NCBI GenBank assembly: GCA_964460345.1 | Contig: CAYWRO010000036.1 | Location: 1-38,098, forward strand | From: CAYWRO01 sp964460345 | Lineage (GTDB): Bacteria; Planctomycetota; Phycisphaerae; Phycisphaerales; UBA1924 | DNA length: 38,098 nucleotides | Direction of reading: 5' to 3' | Shown here: positions 17,530 through 25,600 of the stretch, piece after piece | Numbering within the stretch: the first letter of the stretch is position 1 | Layout: each line of letters begins with the position of its first letter | Program-made: the position numbers and the translations under genes | Notes under the pieces: model-generated | Told to the model about the DNA's origin: nothing | What the model saw: the letters and a program-made list of their open reading frames with translations, nothing else | The model's database searches: none

Positions 17530-17558
17530 AGGGTACGGAGCCGTGATCCCCCGGACAA
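17530..17558 (-). promoter_or_regulatory. Candidate sigma-70-type promoter for the Rrf2 gene
   Basis: Read on the minus strand, TTGTCC (17558-17553) and TACCCT (17535-17530) are separated by exactly 17 nt and lie about 33 nt before the Rrf2 ATG. Each hexamer matches the consensus at four of six positions. A short hairpin of C and G runs (17548-17565) overlaps the -35. Confidence 0.35.
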
Positions 17559-17593
17559 ACGGGGGGTTATGGACCCAAACCTCGACCAGACTC

Positions 17594-19705
17594 TCAGGTG
17601 GCGGCAGCCCTGCGGGCGGCCATTGGCGCACGATCGCGTTGGGGCTTCGCCGGATGGACAGCTCCTGCGGCGTGGGCACCTCGGAAGATCAGTAGCAGCA
17701 ATGAGTTACCGACCACCAGCATCGTCCCGCCCTCGTGTCCCAGCACCCCCATCCATAGGGGAAAAGGCCGCTCGGTCACCGATGTGGCCAGTGTCAGAAC
17801 TGCCATCACGACGATCGCCGTGAGCGCGAAGACCAGGTTGAGCCTGATCGTCGCCCGGGCCCGTCGCGCCAGTCTCACGGCCCAGGGAACTGCCCGCAGA
17901 TCCTCCGCGAGCAGGACGATGTCCGCGCTCTCCAGGGCCGCGTCAGATCCGATTGAGCCGATCGCGAGAGAGACGTCCGCCGCGGCGAGCGCCGGGGCAT
18001 CGTTCACGCCGTCGCCGATGATGCCCATGCCCACCCGGGGGGGCAGCTCGGCCTTGATGCGCCGGATCTCCTCGACCTTCTGCTCCGGCAGCATCTGGGC
18101 ACGCCAGAGGTCGATGCCGAGCCGCGTCGCGACCGCTCGCGCCGTCCGTTCGTTGTCCCCCGTAAGCATCACGACAGGACTGACACCCAGAGCATGAAGC
18201 TCGCTCACAAGGTGCTCGGCGCCCGGGCGGGGCTCATCGGAAAGCACAAAGACCGCCGCGTAGTCGCGCCAGGCCATGACGGTGGCGATCTGGCCGGCTT
18301 CCTGGGCCGCCGCGAGGGCCGTCCGAATGTGAGGATGAACTCGGGCGTCGACCAGGGGCGCTGCATGGTCGAAGGTCCCGATTCGCGCTTCGTGCTGTTC
18401 GCAGGATCCCGAGACGCCGCGGCCGGGGGTGAAGCTCGTGCGCATGGCGCAGCGCGGGTCGAGGCCCTTGCTCGCGGCGGCTTCGCGAATCGCGGCCGCG
18501 ATGGGGTGGGTGGACTCCTGCTCCAGCGCCCCGGCCACCCGGAGGATCGGGTCCGTGTCAAGCTCGATTGGACCCTCCGGACCGAGCGGGACGATGCGCA
18601 GCAGCCGCGGCCGGCCAACGGTAAGGGTGCCGGTCTTGTCGAAGGCCATGGCGCCCAGGCGGGCCAGGCGCTCGATCGCCTGCCCTCCCTTGAAAAGCAC
18701 GCCACCACGAGCGCCGCGCGTGATGCCGGCCAGGGTGGCGGTGGGCGTGGAGATCACGACCGCGCACGGCGAGAGAACAATCAGAAGTGTGATCGCGGTG
18801 TAGAGCGCGCCGCCGGAGCCGGTCCAGATCGGCTGGCCCAGCACAAGCCACCAGACGAGAAATACAAGCGCGCTGACGACCATGACACCGATGGCGTACG
18901 GCTGGCTGAGGCGGTCGATAGCGCGCTGCACCGGTTGTCGCTGCTGCTGTGCCTCCACCACGAGATTGAGAACCCGCTGCAGGCTGGATTGTCGCGCCGG
19001 CCGGATGACCTCGGCCTCGATCGCGTTCCCGACGTTGATCGTCCCCGCATAGATCTCCTCCCCCGGCGCGACGACCCGCGGCACGCTTTCGCCCGTGAGC
19101 GTCGCCTGGTCAATCGCGGCCGTTTCCTGCGCCCTCGCCCCCGAGAGCAGGCGCGCATCGGCGGGGATCGCCTCGCCCGGCAACACCTTGATCAGGTCCC
19201 CCTCGGCCAGGACGTCGGGGTTGACCTCCTCCCACTCGCCGCGGCCGCCATCTTCCGTAGCCCGCCATCGGAGCGCGGCGGTGGGCATGAGCGAGTGGAG
19301 GGCCTCCACCGCGCGCGTGGTGCGGGCCATCGCCAAGTCTTCAAGCGCTCCCGCCAGCACGAACAGAAAAAGGAGCAGGGCCCCCTCAGTCGGGGGCTGC
19401 GGCCCCTCCGGAGTGCGCGCCGCAACCCACGCCGCGAGCGCCGCCCCGACGACCATGAGGACATCAATGTCGAACTGGCGCTCTTTCAGCGACTCCCACG
19501 CGGCTCGCCCACCGTAGAACATCCCGATCGCCAGAGACACCCAGACCAGCGCACTGCCCGCAATGAACACGCCGTCGGTGCCCGATCGGACGGCCGCCAG
19601 CCACCCCGCGCCCAAGAGCACGCCCGCGATCACAGACGCGAACAGCTCCGCCCTCGGGGTGGTGATTGCCTCAAAGAGGGTTGGTCTGGTGGTCTGATCT
19701 GGCAC
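17594..19705 (-). CDS. P1B-type metal-transporting ATPase, P1B-4-like
   Basis: An inner-membrane pump that exports transition metals using ATP. The 703-residue protein lacks an N-terminal metal-binding (HMA) domain. Visible motifs in order: TGES (204-207, actuator), SPC in the transport helix (312-314), DKTGT (phosphorylated Asp 356), HP (400-401, nucleotide domain), TGDN and GDGVNDAP (564-571). HEGGT in the last membrane segments (657-661) follows. SPC together with HEGGT is the mark of the P1B-4 subgroup, whose members export Co2+, Fe2+ or Zn2+; CPC would instead mean Cu or Zn/Cd. The start is a GTG with only a weak GAAGA upstream. It is divergent from the PAS-LuxR regulator and followed by the Rrf2 gene after 96 nt. 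Confidence 0.94.
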   Translation of the reverse strand: MPDQTTRPTLFEAITTPRAELFASVIAGVLLGAGWLAAVRSGTDGVFIAGSALVWVSLAIGMFYGGRAAWESLKERQFDIDVLMVVGAALAAWVAARTPEGPQPPTEGALLLFLFVLAGALEDLAMARTTRAVEALHSLMPTAALRWRATEDGGRGEWEEVNPDVLAEGDLIKVLPGEAIPADARLLSGARAQETAAIDQATLTGESVPRVVAPGEEIYAGTINVGNAIEAEVIRPARQSSLQRVLNLVVEAQQQRQPVQRAIDRLSQPYAIGVMVVSALVFLVWWLVLGQPIWTGSGGALYTAITLLIVLSPCAVVISTPTATLAGITRGARGGVLFKGGQAIERLARLGAMAFDKTGTLTVGRPRLLRIVPLGPEGPIELDTDPILRVAGALEQESTHPIAAAIREAAASKGLDPRCAMRTSFTPGRGVSGSCEQHEARIGTFDHAAPLVDARVHPHIRTALAAAQEAGQIATVMAWRDYAAVFVLSDEPRPGAEHLVSELHALGVSPVVMLTGDNERTARAVATRLGIDLWRAQMLPEQKVEEIRRIKAELPPRVGMGIIGDGVNDAPALAAADVSLAIGSIGSDAALESADIVLLAEDLRAVPWAVRLARRARATIRLNLVFALTAIVVMAVLTLATSVTERPFPLWMGVLGHEGGTMLVVGNSLLLLIFRGAHAAGAVHPAKPQRDRAPMAARRAAAT

Positions 19706-19779
19706 GGAATCGTCTTCTTCGGCGCTTTGGCAGGGCGAGACCTGTCGAACCGTAGTGACAAAGCGCTGTCAGGATCGAT

Positions 19780-19919
19780 TGAGACTTGCTCTCAGTTGGA
19801 TGCCCCAGCCTGCCCAGAGCGCCAGGGGAAACCCTAAATCTCGGCGTGCCAACCGTTTCCGATCACGCCGGGTGGTAGGAATACGTACAAGCGTGAGAAA
19901 CCCGCCTGTTCAGGTCTCA
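19780..19919. promoter_or_regulatory. Repeated TGAGA/TCTCA half-sites between divergent genes
   Basis: The spacer holds TGAGA-N5-TCTCA (19780-19794) and a second TGAGA (19894-19898) paired with TCTCA (19915-19919), 16 nt apart. The first resembles the TTGAGA...TCTCAA core of some Fur boxes. It lies about 75 nt upstream of the metal ATPase start; the second lies just upstream of the PAS-LuxR start. They may be operators for one or both genes. Confidence 0.35.
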
Positions 19920-19924
19920 TTTGG

Positions 19925-20620
19925 GTGTTCACCGACATCATGTCATCGGATCCGAAGCACAGTTCTGGCCGGGGGGCGCTCGGCGGCCTGCCGGTAGACC
20001 CGGTCATGCTCTGGCGCGCGCTCTCGGAAGATGCCTCCCTCTACGTCTGGGTTGTCTCGGAGGACGGAACCGTCGACTACGTGAACGAACGCGGCGCCCA
20101 GTTCTACCTGGGCTGTCCGGCCGAGCAGATCATCAGCCGAAATCTGCGCGAGCTTTTCCCGGAGACCTTCACGCGCCCCCGGATGCGCCTGCTGCAACGG
20201 GTGCTCGAGTCATCCGCGCCAGTGCGATTCCCGACGCATTGGAGCGGTCAGTGGCTGCAGGCCACGGTGTGGCCGATGCAGATGCCCGGCCGCGGCGTGC
20301 TGGTCGTCGTGCGACACGTCTTTGCCGACTGCGCCGAGACGGATGCACCGCTGCTGAGCCTGTGGGAGTGCAACGGTCAGCCGCTCGCCACGCTTTCGCC
20401 AGCGGAGCGGCTGGTGCTGGCCGGCATCGGTGAGGGATGGCCCACGGCGGAGATCGCGCGCCGGATGCATCGATCCATCAAGACGGTCGAGTGGCATCGC
20501 GGGGCACTGGGCCGCCGCCTCGGCTGCTCCAACCGCGTGGAGCTGGCCCGAATTGCGCTGCTGTCAGGGCTGTCGTGGAAACAGGCCGTCGCGATGTGCA
20601 ACGGCGCGATAATGAAGTGA
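19925..20620 (+). CDS. PAS-domain LuxR-type transcriptional regulator
   Basis: A 231-residue DNA-binding regulator. Residues 30-130 form a PAS-like sensor (LYVWVVSEDGTVDYVNERGAQFYLG is the usual PAS entry, then EQIISRNLRELFP). Residues 157-215 form a LuxR/FixJ-type helix-turn-helix (LSPAERLVLAGIGEGWPTAEIARRM, then RSIKTVEWHRGALGRRLG). There is no receiver domain, so it is not a classical response regulator; the signal would be read directly by the PAS domain. The GTG at the start gives the longest frame; an ATG five codons later is equally possible. It is divergent from the metal ATPase and convergent with moxR. Confidence 0.82.
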   Translation: MFTDIMSSDPKHSSGRGALGGLPVDPVMLWRALSEDASLYVWVVSEDGTVDYVNERGAQFYLGCPAEQIISRNLRELFPETFTRPRMRLLQRVLESSAPVRFPTHWSGQWLQATVWPMQMPGRGVLVVVRHVFADCAETDAPLLSLWECNGQPLATLSPAERLVLAGIGEGWPTAEIARRMHRSIKTVEWHRGALGRRLGCSNRVELARIALLSGLSWKQAVAMCNGAIMK

Positions 20621-20655
20621 CTCAGGGGCGCGCGGCAGGCGCAAGGGGCCGGTGT

Positions 20656-21744
20656 TCAGCGAATCACGGCGTCCATCTGCTTGCGCTCCTGCGCACTGGC
20701 GCCCTCGACGGGAATGTCGGCCAGCAGGCCGACGATGATGTCCTGTGTCGAGACCTGATCCGCTTCCGCGTTGAAGTTGGTTAGCACGCGGTGGCGGAGC
20801 ACGGGCAGCGCCACGGCACGGACATGCTCCGGCGTCACGTGATGCGAGCCGGAAAGAATCGCGCGGGCCTTGGCCGCGAGGATGAGGAACTCTCCAGCGC
20901 GCGGACCGGCGCCCCAGCCGACGTAATCCTTCACAAGCTTCGGACGCGGAATGTCGCCGTCCATCGGCTCGTTCACACGCGTCGCGCGAACCAGGCGCAG
21001 TGCGTAGCGGATGACATGATCGGCGACCGGAGTCTGACGCACGAGCATCTGCACGCGCGCGATGTCGTCCGCGGTCAGCACCGGCTCAGGCTGGCCGCGC
21101 TCCCCGGTTGTCGTGCGGCGGACGATCTCAACCTCTTCATCGGCCGTCGGGTAGCCGATGCGAACCATGAACATGAAGCGGTCAAGCTGCGCCTCGGGCA
21201 GCGGATACGTCCCTTCCTGCTCAATCGGGTTCTGCGTGGCCAGGACGAAGAACGGCTCGGGCAGGCGGTGCTGCATCCCGCCGGCGGTCACCTGGTGCTC
21301 CTGCATCGCCTCCAGCAGCGCCGCCTGGGTCTTCGGAGGGGTGCGGTTGATCTCGTCAGCAAGGATGACGTTCGCGAAGATCGGGCCCTTCACGAATCGA
21401 AGCTCGCGAGCGCCGGTCGTGCGATCCTCCTCGATCACCTCCGTACCGGTGATATCGCTGGGCATCAGGTCCGGCGTGAACTGGATTCGGCTGAAGCCCA
21501 GGGACAGGCAGCGCGCCAGCGTCGAGATCAGCAGCGTCTTGGCCAGCCCCGGCACACCCTCCAACAGGGCGTGGCCGCGGCAGAACATGGCGATGACGAT
21601 CTGATCGACAACCTCGTCCTGCCCGACAATGACCTTGCGGATCTCGCCCTTCAGGCGTTCGAAGGCGCTGCCGACTTCGGCAATGGCCTGCTGAGGATCG
21701 GTGGAAGTGATGGCCCCGGTGGCGGGGGCGAGCGGATCCGGCAT
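20656..21744 (-). CDS. MoxR-family AAA+ ATPase
   Basis: MoxR ATPases act as chaperone-like AAA+ machines, usually with von Willebrand-type partners. The 362-residue protein has Walker A GVPGLAKT (63-70), Walker B VILADEIN (126-133), sensor 1 near FFVLATQNPIEQEGTYPLPEAQLDRF, and the C-terminal lid ending about residue 350. The chosen ATG has AGGGAG 6 nt upstream; the frame extends further upstream but with Arg-rich chance sequence. Notably, no DUF58/vWA gene lies next to it: upstream is the PDZ protein gene (139-nt gap) and downstream a convergent regulator. It may be part of the sigma/anti-sigma/PDZ transcript. Confidence 0.93.
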   Translation of the reverse strand: MPDPLAPATGAITSTDPQQAIAEVGSAFERLKGEIRKVIVGQDEVVDQIVIAMFCRGHALLEGVPGLAKTLLISTLARCLSLGFSRIQFTPDLMPSDITGTEVIEEDRTTGARELRFVKGPIFANVILADEINRTPPKTQAALLEAMQEHQVTAGGMQHRLPEPFFVLATQNPIEQEGTYPLPEAQLDRFMFMVRIGYPTADEEVEIVRRTTTGERGQPEPVLTADDIARVQMLVRQTPVADHVIRYALRLVRATRVNEPMDGDIPRPKLVKDYVGWGAGPRAGEFLILAAKARAILSGSHHVTPEHVRAVALPVLRHRVLTNFNAEADQVSTQDIIVGLLADIPVEGASAQERKQMDAVIR

Positions 21745-21883
21745 GTTCGACTCCCTTCGTGGCCTCTCGGCCTGACGCCCCGACCCCTCCCGGTCCCCGC
21801 GATAACCGCCGCGGCGACCAGCGGAGGCCGGAAGCACTCGCTACGAATGATACCGAGGGGTCGTTCGGCGGATGCCCGGCACT

Positions 21884-23008
21884 TCAGGCCCGGTGCTCCC
21901 ACCAACCGGTCTCATCGTGCGGCAGGGCGGGGGGACCTGGAGGCTGCGGCGCGGGAGCCATCCGGCGTCCTTCCCCCTTGCGCTCATTCTGGTCTGCAAG
22001 CCGGCCCAGCGTTTCCTCCAGCCGCTGGAGCTGCTCCTCCACCCGCTTGAGCCGCTCAGCCAGGTCGCCCGTCTCCTCGCGGCGCAGGTAGAACTCGGCG
22101 GGACCACCACCCTGCAAGCCGGGGATGACCAGCGATGGCGCGCCTTCATGCGCCCACGGATGCCCGGCGGCGTGCTTCCGTGCTTCTTCGAGCGCTCGCT
22201 GAACCGCCTCATTCACGCCCGGCAGATTCTGGCTGAGCGCCTTTTCGTCCCACTCGGCGAGGGTGATCTCAACATCGCGCTTTTCGCCGCGATGCAGGAC
22301 CGTCAGCGTGAGGATGTCGCCCGGCTCCGCGTCGGCCAGCGCCGCCCGCACCGCTTCTCCCCCGGCGGGTTTCTCCCCGTTGACCGCGATGATGACGTCG
22401 TATTGCTCAAGGCCCGCGGCGTCCGCGGGAAGATCCGGATAGACGCCGGCAACGAGCGTTGTTTCGGCCGGATTGATGCCGAGATGCCCGGCAAGTTCAG
22501 TGCTCGGCATGCTCATCTGCACGCCGATCATCACCTTGGGGGCGGGCCCATCACCCTGGTCAGGCGCCACGGGTTGCGGTTGTGTGCGGAAACTGCTGGC
22601 CCAGGCGCCGCCATTCGCTGCAGGCCACTCGGGGACGGCAACTGTAAACGGGCCATCGGCGCCGACCACGAGGAATCGCGACGTCCTTGGATCGGCTGAC
22701 CCCGCGCCGCCTGCATTGAAATCGACAATGACGTCCGCTTCACCCTCGGGCGAGCGGATCTGGAAGACCTTGTCGCCAACGCGAGTGAGAAGCTCGGGGG
22801 CAATCTCATGCCCGTTGAGTTGCGCGAGCGTGACTTGCCCATCGCGGAGCTCGATGACAATCTCCTTATCGCCAACCTTGGTGATGTGGCGCTCGATGGT
22901 CGTCGTGGTCGGCGCAGTCGGGGCGGTCTGTGCCAGGGATGGCGCGGCGCACAGGATTATCGAGGCGATCGTGACGATCACGGGTCGGGTGCAACGAATG
23001 TTCGACAT
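21884..23008 (-). CDS. Exported PDZ-domain protein with C-terminal coiled coil
   Basis: A 374-residue exported protein. Residues 1-27 form a signal peptide (cleavage near SLAQ). Residues 40-125 are a beta-rich domain of unknown type. Residues 158-252 form a PDZ domain (VMIGVQMSM, then VYPDLPADAAGLEQYDVIIAVNG, and DILTLTVLHRGEKRDVEITL). Residues 313-345 form a heptad-type coiled coil (GDLAERLKRVEEQLQRLEETL), and a Pro-rich tail ends it. No protease domain is visible, so it resembles a PDZ adaptor rather than a DegP or DegS protease. The start has AAGGAG 7 nt upstream. It begins 11 nt after the anti-sigma stop, which puts it in that operon. Confidence 0.85.
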   Translation of the reverse strand: MSNIRCTRPVIVTIASIILCAAPSLAQTAPTAPTTTTIERHITKVGDKEIVIELRDGQVTLAQLNGHEIAPELLTRVGDKVFQIRSPEGEADVIVDFNAGGAGSADPRTSRFLVVGADGPFTVAVPEWPAANGGAWASSFRTQPQPVAPDQGDGPAPKVMIGVQMSMPSTELAGHLGINPAETTLVAGVYPDLPADAAGLEQYDVIIAVNGEKPAGGEAVRAALADAEPGDILTLTVLHRGEKRDVEITLAEWDEKALSQNLPGVNEAVQRALEEARKHAAGHPWAHEGAPSLVIPGLQGGGPAEFYLRREETGDLAERLKRVEEQLQRLEETLGRLADQNERKGEGRRMAPAPQPPGPPALPHDETGWWEHRA

Positions 23009-23019
23009 GTTGTGGCTCC

Positions 23020-23802
23020 TTATCCTCTCCACGACGTCCGTTGCGGAACGGGCTGGGTGGGTTGATCAACCTTGATGGGCACCGCGACCGGGCGGCCGGC
23101 TTCGTCGCGAGCGCCTGTGAACCGCATGATGTCATCAACCTGGGCGCGCTCAATAAATCGACGAACGTACAGGACCTCGAAGCGATTTCCACCGTCAAGC
23201 GGGCGCGACTCGAGCAGCACACGCTCGGGAATCTCGCCAAGCACGCGATCCTGCTGCCGTCCAAGCGTGAGATAAGCCTCCATCGCCTCTTCCGGGTTCT
23301 CCACGGTCCACCCTGCGGTGCGCACTGACGGATGCGGTTGGTTGACCATCTCGGGGCGCAACCATCCCATCGCCGCGGCAAGCGCGAGAACGGCCGCGAC
23401 AAGCCAACCGGTCCAGGGGTTGTGTGATGCACGCTCTCGGAAGATCGCGCGCGAGACTGTTGTCCGGGCGCTTCCGCCCGCGGCGGGCTCAGGAAGTCTC
23501 ACGGCATCCGCCCGCTCCACGTGCGCGCCGACTTCCAACGTCAGCAGCGCGTGTTCGCGTTGGGCGCACGCCAGGTCGCGCCACAACACCGGGTCCGCCG
23601 CGGCGGCCTCTTCAAAGGCGCTCCAATCGGCGCGTGTGGCCGCGCCGTCAACGATCCTGCTGATAAGCAGGTCGGGAAAATCAAAAAAACCGGCCGACTC
23701 GCAGGACATGTCGCCACGCCTGCTGCCGTCGGCCGGTCTCGTGGGGGTCTCGTCGGGCGCGTTCTCGCGCGGCGAGCTTGCGCTTCGGGAATCGTGGGTC
23801 AT
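23020..23802 (-). CDS. Probable membrane anti-sigma factor
   Basis: A 260-residue single-pass membrane protein. The cytoplasmic part (1-128) includes a helical segment (LLISRIVDGAATRADWSAFEEAAAADPVLW) of the kind that binds sigma factors. The transmembrane helix is at 129-148 (PWTGWLVAAVLALAAAMGWL), and about 110 residues follow outside. No zinc-binding HxxxCxxC motif is visible, so it is not a typical ZAS-type factor. The assignment rests mainly on its ATGA overlap with the ECF sigma gene, plus topology. A GAGG lies about 7 nt before the ATG. The periplasmic part has no domain I recognise. Confidence 0.75.
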   Translation of the reverse strand: MTHDSRSASSPRENAPDETPTRPADGSRRGDMSCESAGFFDFPDLLISRIVDGAATRADWSAFEEAAAADPVLWRDLACAQREHALLTLEVGAHVERADAVRLPEPAAGGSARTTVSRAIFRERASHNPWTGWLVAAVLALAAAMGWLRPEMVNQPHPSVRTAGWTVENPEEAMEAYLTLGRQQDRVLGEIPERVLLESRPLDGGNRFEVLYVRRFIERAQVDDIMRFTGARDEAGRPVAVPIKVDQPTQPVPQRTSWRG

Positions 23803-24422
23803 CTCACACCTCGTGTCGTACCCGGATGCGCCTGCACAGCCTGGCTCGCGGTAATCGGCCGCGGAGACGGCTCTGACTCCGGGCACATCTCCCGGAGCAT
23901 GCGCCGGGCGCGAGCAATCCGGGTTTCGATCGTCGTTTCGGGCAGCTCGAGCACATCCCCGATCTGGCGATACGTCATCTCGTTCAAATACCGCAGGAGC
24001 AGCGGCTCGCGGTACGGCTCGGGGAGGCGCCGAACGAGGGCCAGGAGACGCCGCCCCTCTTCGCGGCTGGCGGGGTTTACCCCAGCGTGAATGACATCCG
24101 TCTCCGTACGTTCTGCGGCGAGCGCAGCGATGGCATCGGTGCGCGTGCGGCGCCGCCGACCAGCGGTCCGGGCGCGGTTGACGGCCACCATGCGCAACCA
24201 TGGCTTGAAGGCCCCCTCGCTCCGCAGCTCGCTGATCCGTCCCACCATCGTCATCGCGACGTCCTGCAGAAGATCCTCAAGGTCCTCGGCCCGCGGCATG
24301 TGGGCCAGGAGAATGGCGGCGACCCACCGCCGGTGCTCGCGCCAGAGAGCAGCGAGCGCATCGGCATCGCCCGCGGCGGCCGCGGCGACGCGATCTCGGG
24401 GCGGCGGCTGGCCGTCCGTCAA
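23799..24422 (-). CDS. RNA polymerase ECF-type sigma factor
   Basis: An extracytoplasmic-function sigma factor that redirects RNA polymerase, here probably for an envelope signal. The 207-residue protein contains sigma region 2 (about 24-92; DLEDLLQDVAMTMV, then AFKPWLRMVAVNRAR) and region 4 (about 124-178; LPEPYREPLLLRYLNEMTYRQIGDVL, then TTIETRIARARRML). A poorly ordered tail of about 28 residues ends the protein. I chose the TTG start because GAGAGGAG precedes it by 7 nt; a GTG at 24491 gives 23 more residues but has no ribosome site. The stop overlaps the anti-sigma ATG (ATGA). Confidence 0.9.
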   Translation of the reverse strand: MTDGQPPPRDRVAAAAAGDADALAALWREHRRWVAAILLAHMPRAEDLEDLLQDVAMTMVGRISELRSEGAFKPWLRMVAVNRARTAGRRRRTRTDAIAALAAERTETDVIHAGVNPASREEGRRLLALVRRLPEPYREPLLLRYLNEMTYRQIGDVLELPETTIETRIARARRMLREMCPESEPSPRPITASQAVQAHPGTTRGVR

Positions 24423-24562
24423 GCGGGCGCTCCTCTCCTGAAACTGGACGCGCCGAAAGGGCGGTCCCGTCAGGTGGTACCAGAAAATCACAGCAAGTGG
24501 TGCAGGTGAGCGCTTCGGGACGGGCCGTTCAGTAATCGCGATCGGGTCGTTCCGGGCCCGCT

Positions 24563-25600
24563 ATGCGCGACGGGACTCCTTCCTATCCTCCCGTCCGCAT
24601 GCCGTACGACGACTTTGATATGGCGACCATGCCCCTGGGCGACCACCTGGATGAGCTGCGCAAGCGGCTGCTCCTGGCGCTGCTGGGGCTTCTGCCTGTC
24701 CTGATCGTCGGGATGGCCCTCGGCCGGCGGATGCTGGAGTGGCTGCTCATCCCGGTCCGGGAGTCGCTACGCCAGGAAGACCTGGTCGCGCAGCTCCAGA
24801 CGATCAGCCCCGCCGAAGCGTTCTACACCTACGTCAAGATCGCGCTGGTCTTCACCGTGCTGGTCGGTTCGCCGTGGATCCTCTACCAGTTGTGGCGGTT
24901 CATCGCTCCCGGGTTGTACGCCTCCGAGCGGCGGTTCGCGTACCTGCTCGCGCCGATGTCGATGGTGCTGAGCATCACGAGCGTGCTGTTCGTGTTCTTC
25001 GTGATCCTGCCCGTCGTGCTGACGTTCTTCATTCAGTTCGGCTCCTCGATCGGGGATCAGGATCCGGGCATCGTGGAGCGGCCACCATCACTCGTTCTGC
25101 CGACCATTCCCGTTCTGGAAGGGGATCCGGCGGACTTAGCACCGGGGGAGGTCTGGCTGAATCTGCGCCTGAAGCAGATCCGCGTCGCAAGCGGAGAGCC
25201 TGGCGAAATCCACGTTCTGGGCTCCATGCTCACCGGCGGATCGGTCGTGGCTCAACAGTATCGACTGAGCGAGTACGTGCGCATGGTGCTGGTCATGATG
25301 CTGGGCTTTGCCGTGGCGTTCCAGTTGCCGGTAGTTGTGCTGCTGCTGGGATGGGCGGGCATCGTTACGCCAAAGTTCCTCGGCAAGTACCGCCGGCACG
25401 CGCTGCTGGTGCTGGCCATCATCAGCGCCGTGCTGACGCCGGCCGATCCCCTCTCGATGATCCTCATGGCCGTGCCGCTCTACCTGCTGTATGAGCTTGG
25501 CATTCTGCTGCTGGGCGTCCTCAAGCCGGGCAGAGTCGCCGGCGGGTTCTCCGACGAGGACTACGGCAGCGCTGCGTCGGACGAGGAGCAGCGCCCGTGA
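24563..25600 (+). CDS. tatC: Twin-arginine translocase subunit TatC with large periplasmic insert
   Basis: TatC is the six-helix receptor for twin-arginine signal peptides. Visible hallmarks: HLDELRKRLL at the N-terminus, PWILYQLWRFIAPGLYASERR with the conserved Glu near 122, and the later SEYVRMVLVMMLGFAVAFQLPVV, GIVTPKFLGKYRRHALLVLAI and LTPADPLSMILMAVPLYLLYELGI helices. At 345 residues it is about 85 longer than the Escherichia coli protein. The extra sequence is mainly an approximately 75-residue loop between helices 3 and 4 (about 160-234), which faces the periplasm and contains a Pro/Gly-rich stretch; E. coli has about 14 residues there. In-frame Met codons at residues 13 and 20 make the exact start uncertain. 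No tatA gene is in the window. Its stop overlaps tadA by 4 nt. Confidence 0.95.
   Translation: MRDGTPSYPPVRMPYDDFDMATMPLGDHLDELRKRLLLALLGLLPVLIVGMALGRRMLEWLLIPVRESLRQEDLVAQLQTISPAEAFYTYVKIALVFTVLVGSPWILYQLWRFIAPGLYASERRFAYLLAPMSMVLSITSVLFVFFVILPVVLTFFIQFGSSIGDQDPGIVERPPSLVLPTIPVLEGDPADLAPGEVWLNLRLKQIRVASGEPGEIHVLGSMLTGGSVVAQQYRLSEYVRMVLVMMLGFAVAFQLPVVVLLLGWAGIVTPKFLGKYRRHALLVLAIISAVLTPADPLSMILMAVPLYLLYELGILLLGVLKPGRVAGGFSDEDYGSAASDEEQRP

Noticed and set aside
18194..19837. A 547-codon plus-strand open frame opposite the metal ATPase
   Set aside because: The minus strand has all P-type ATPase motifs; the plus-strand frame is Arg-rich chance sequence.
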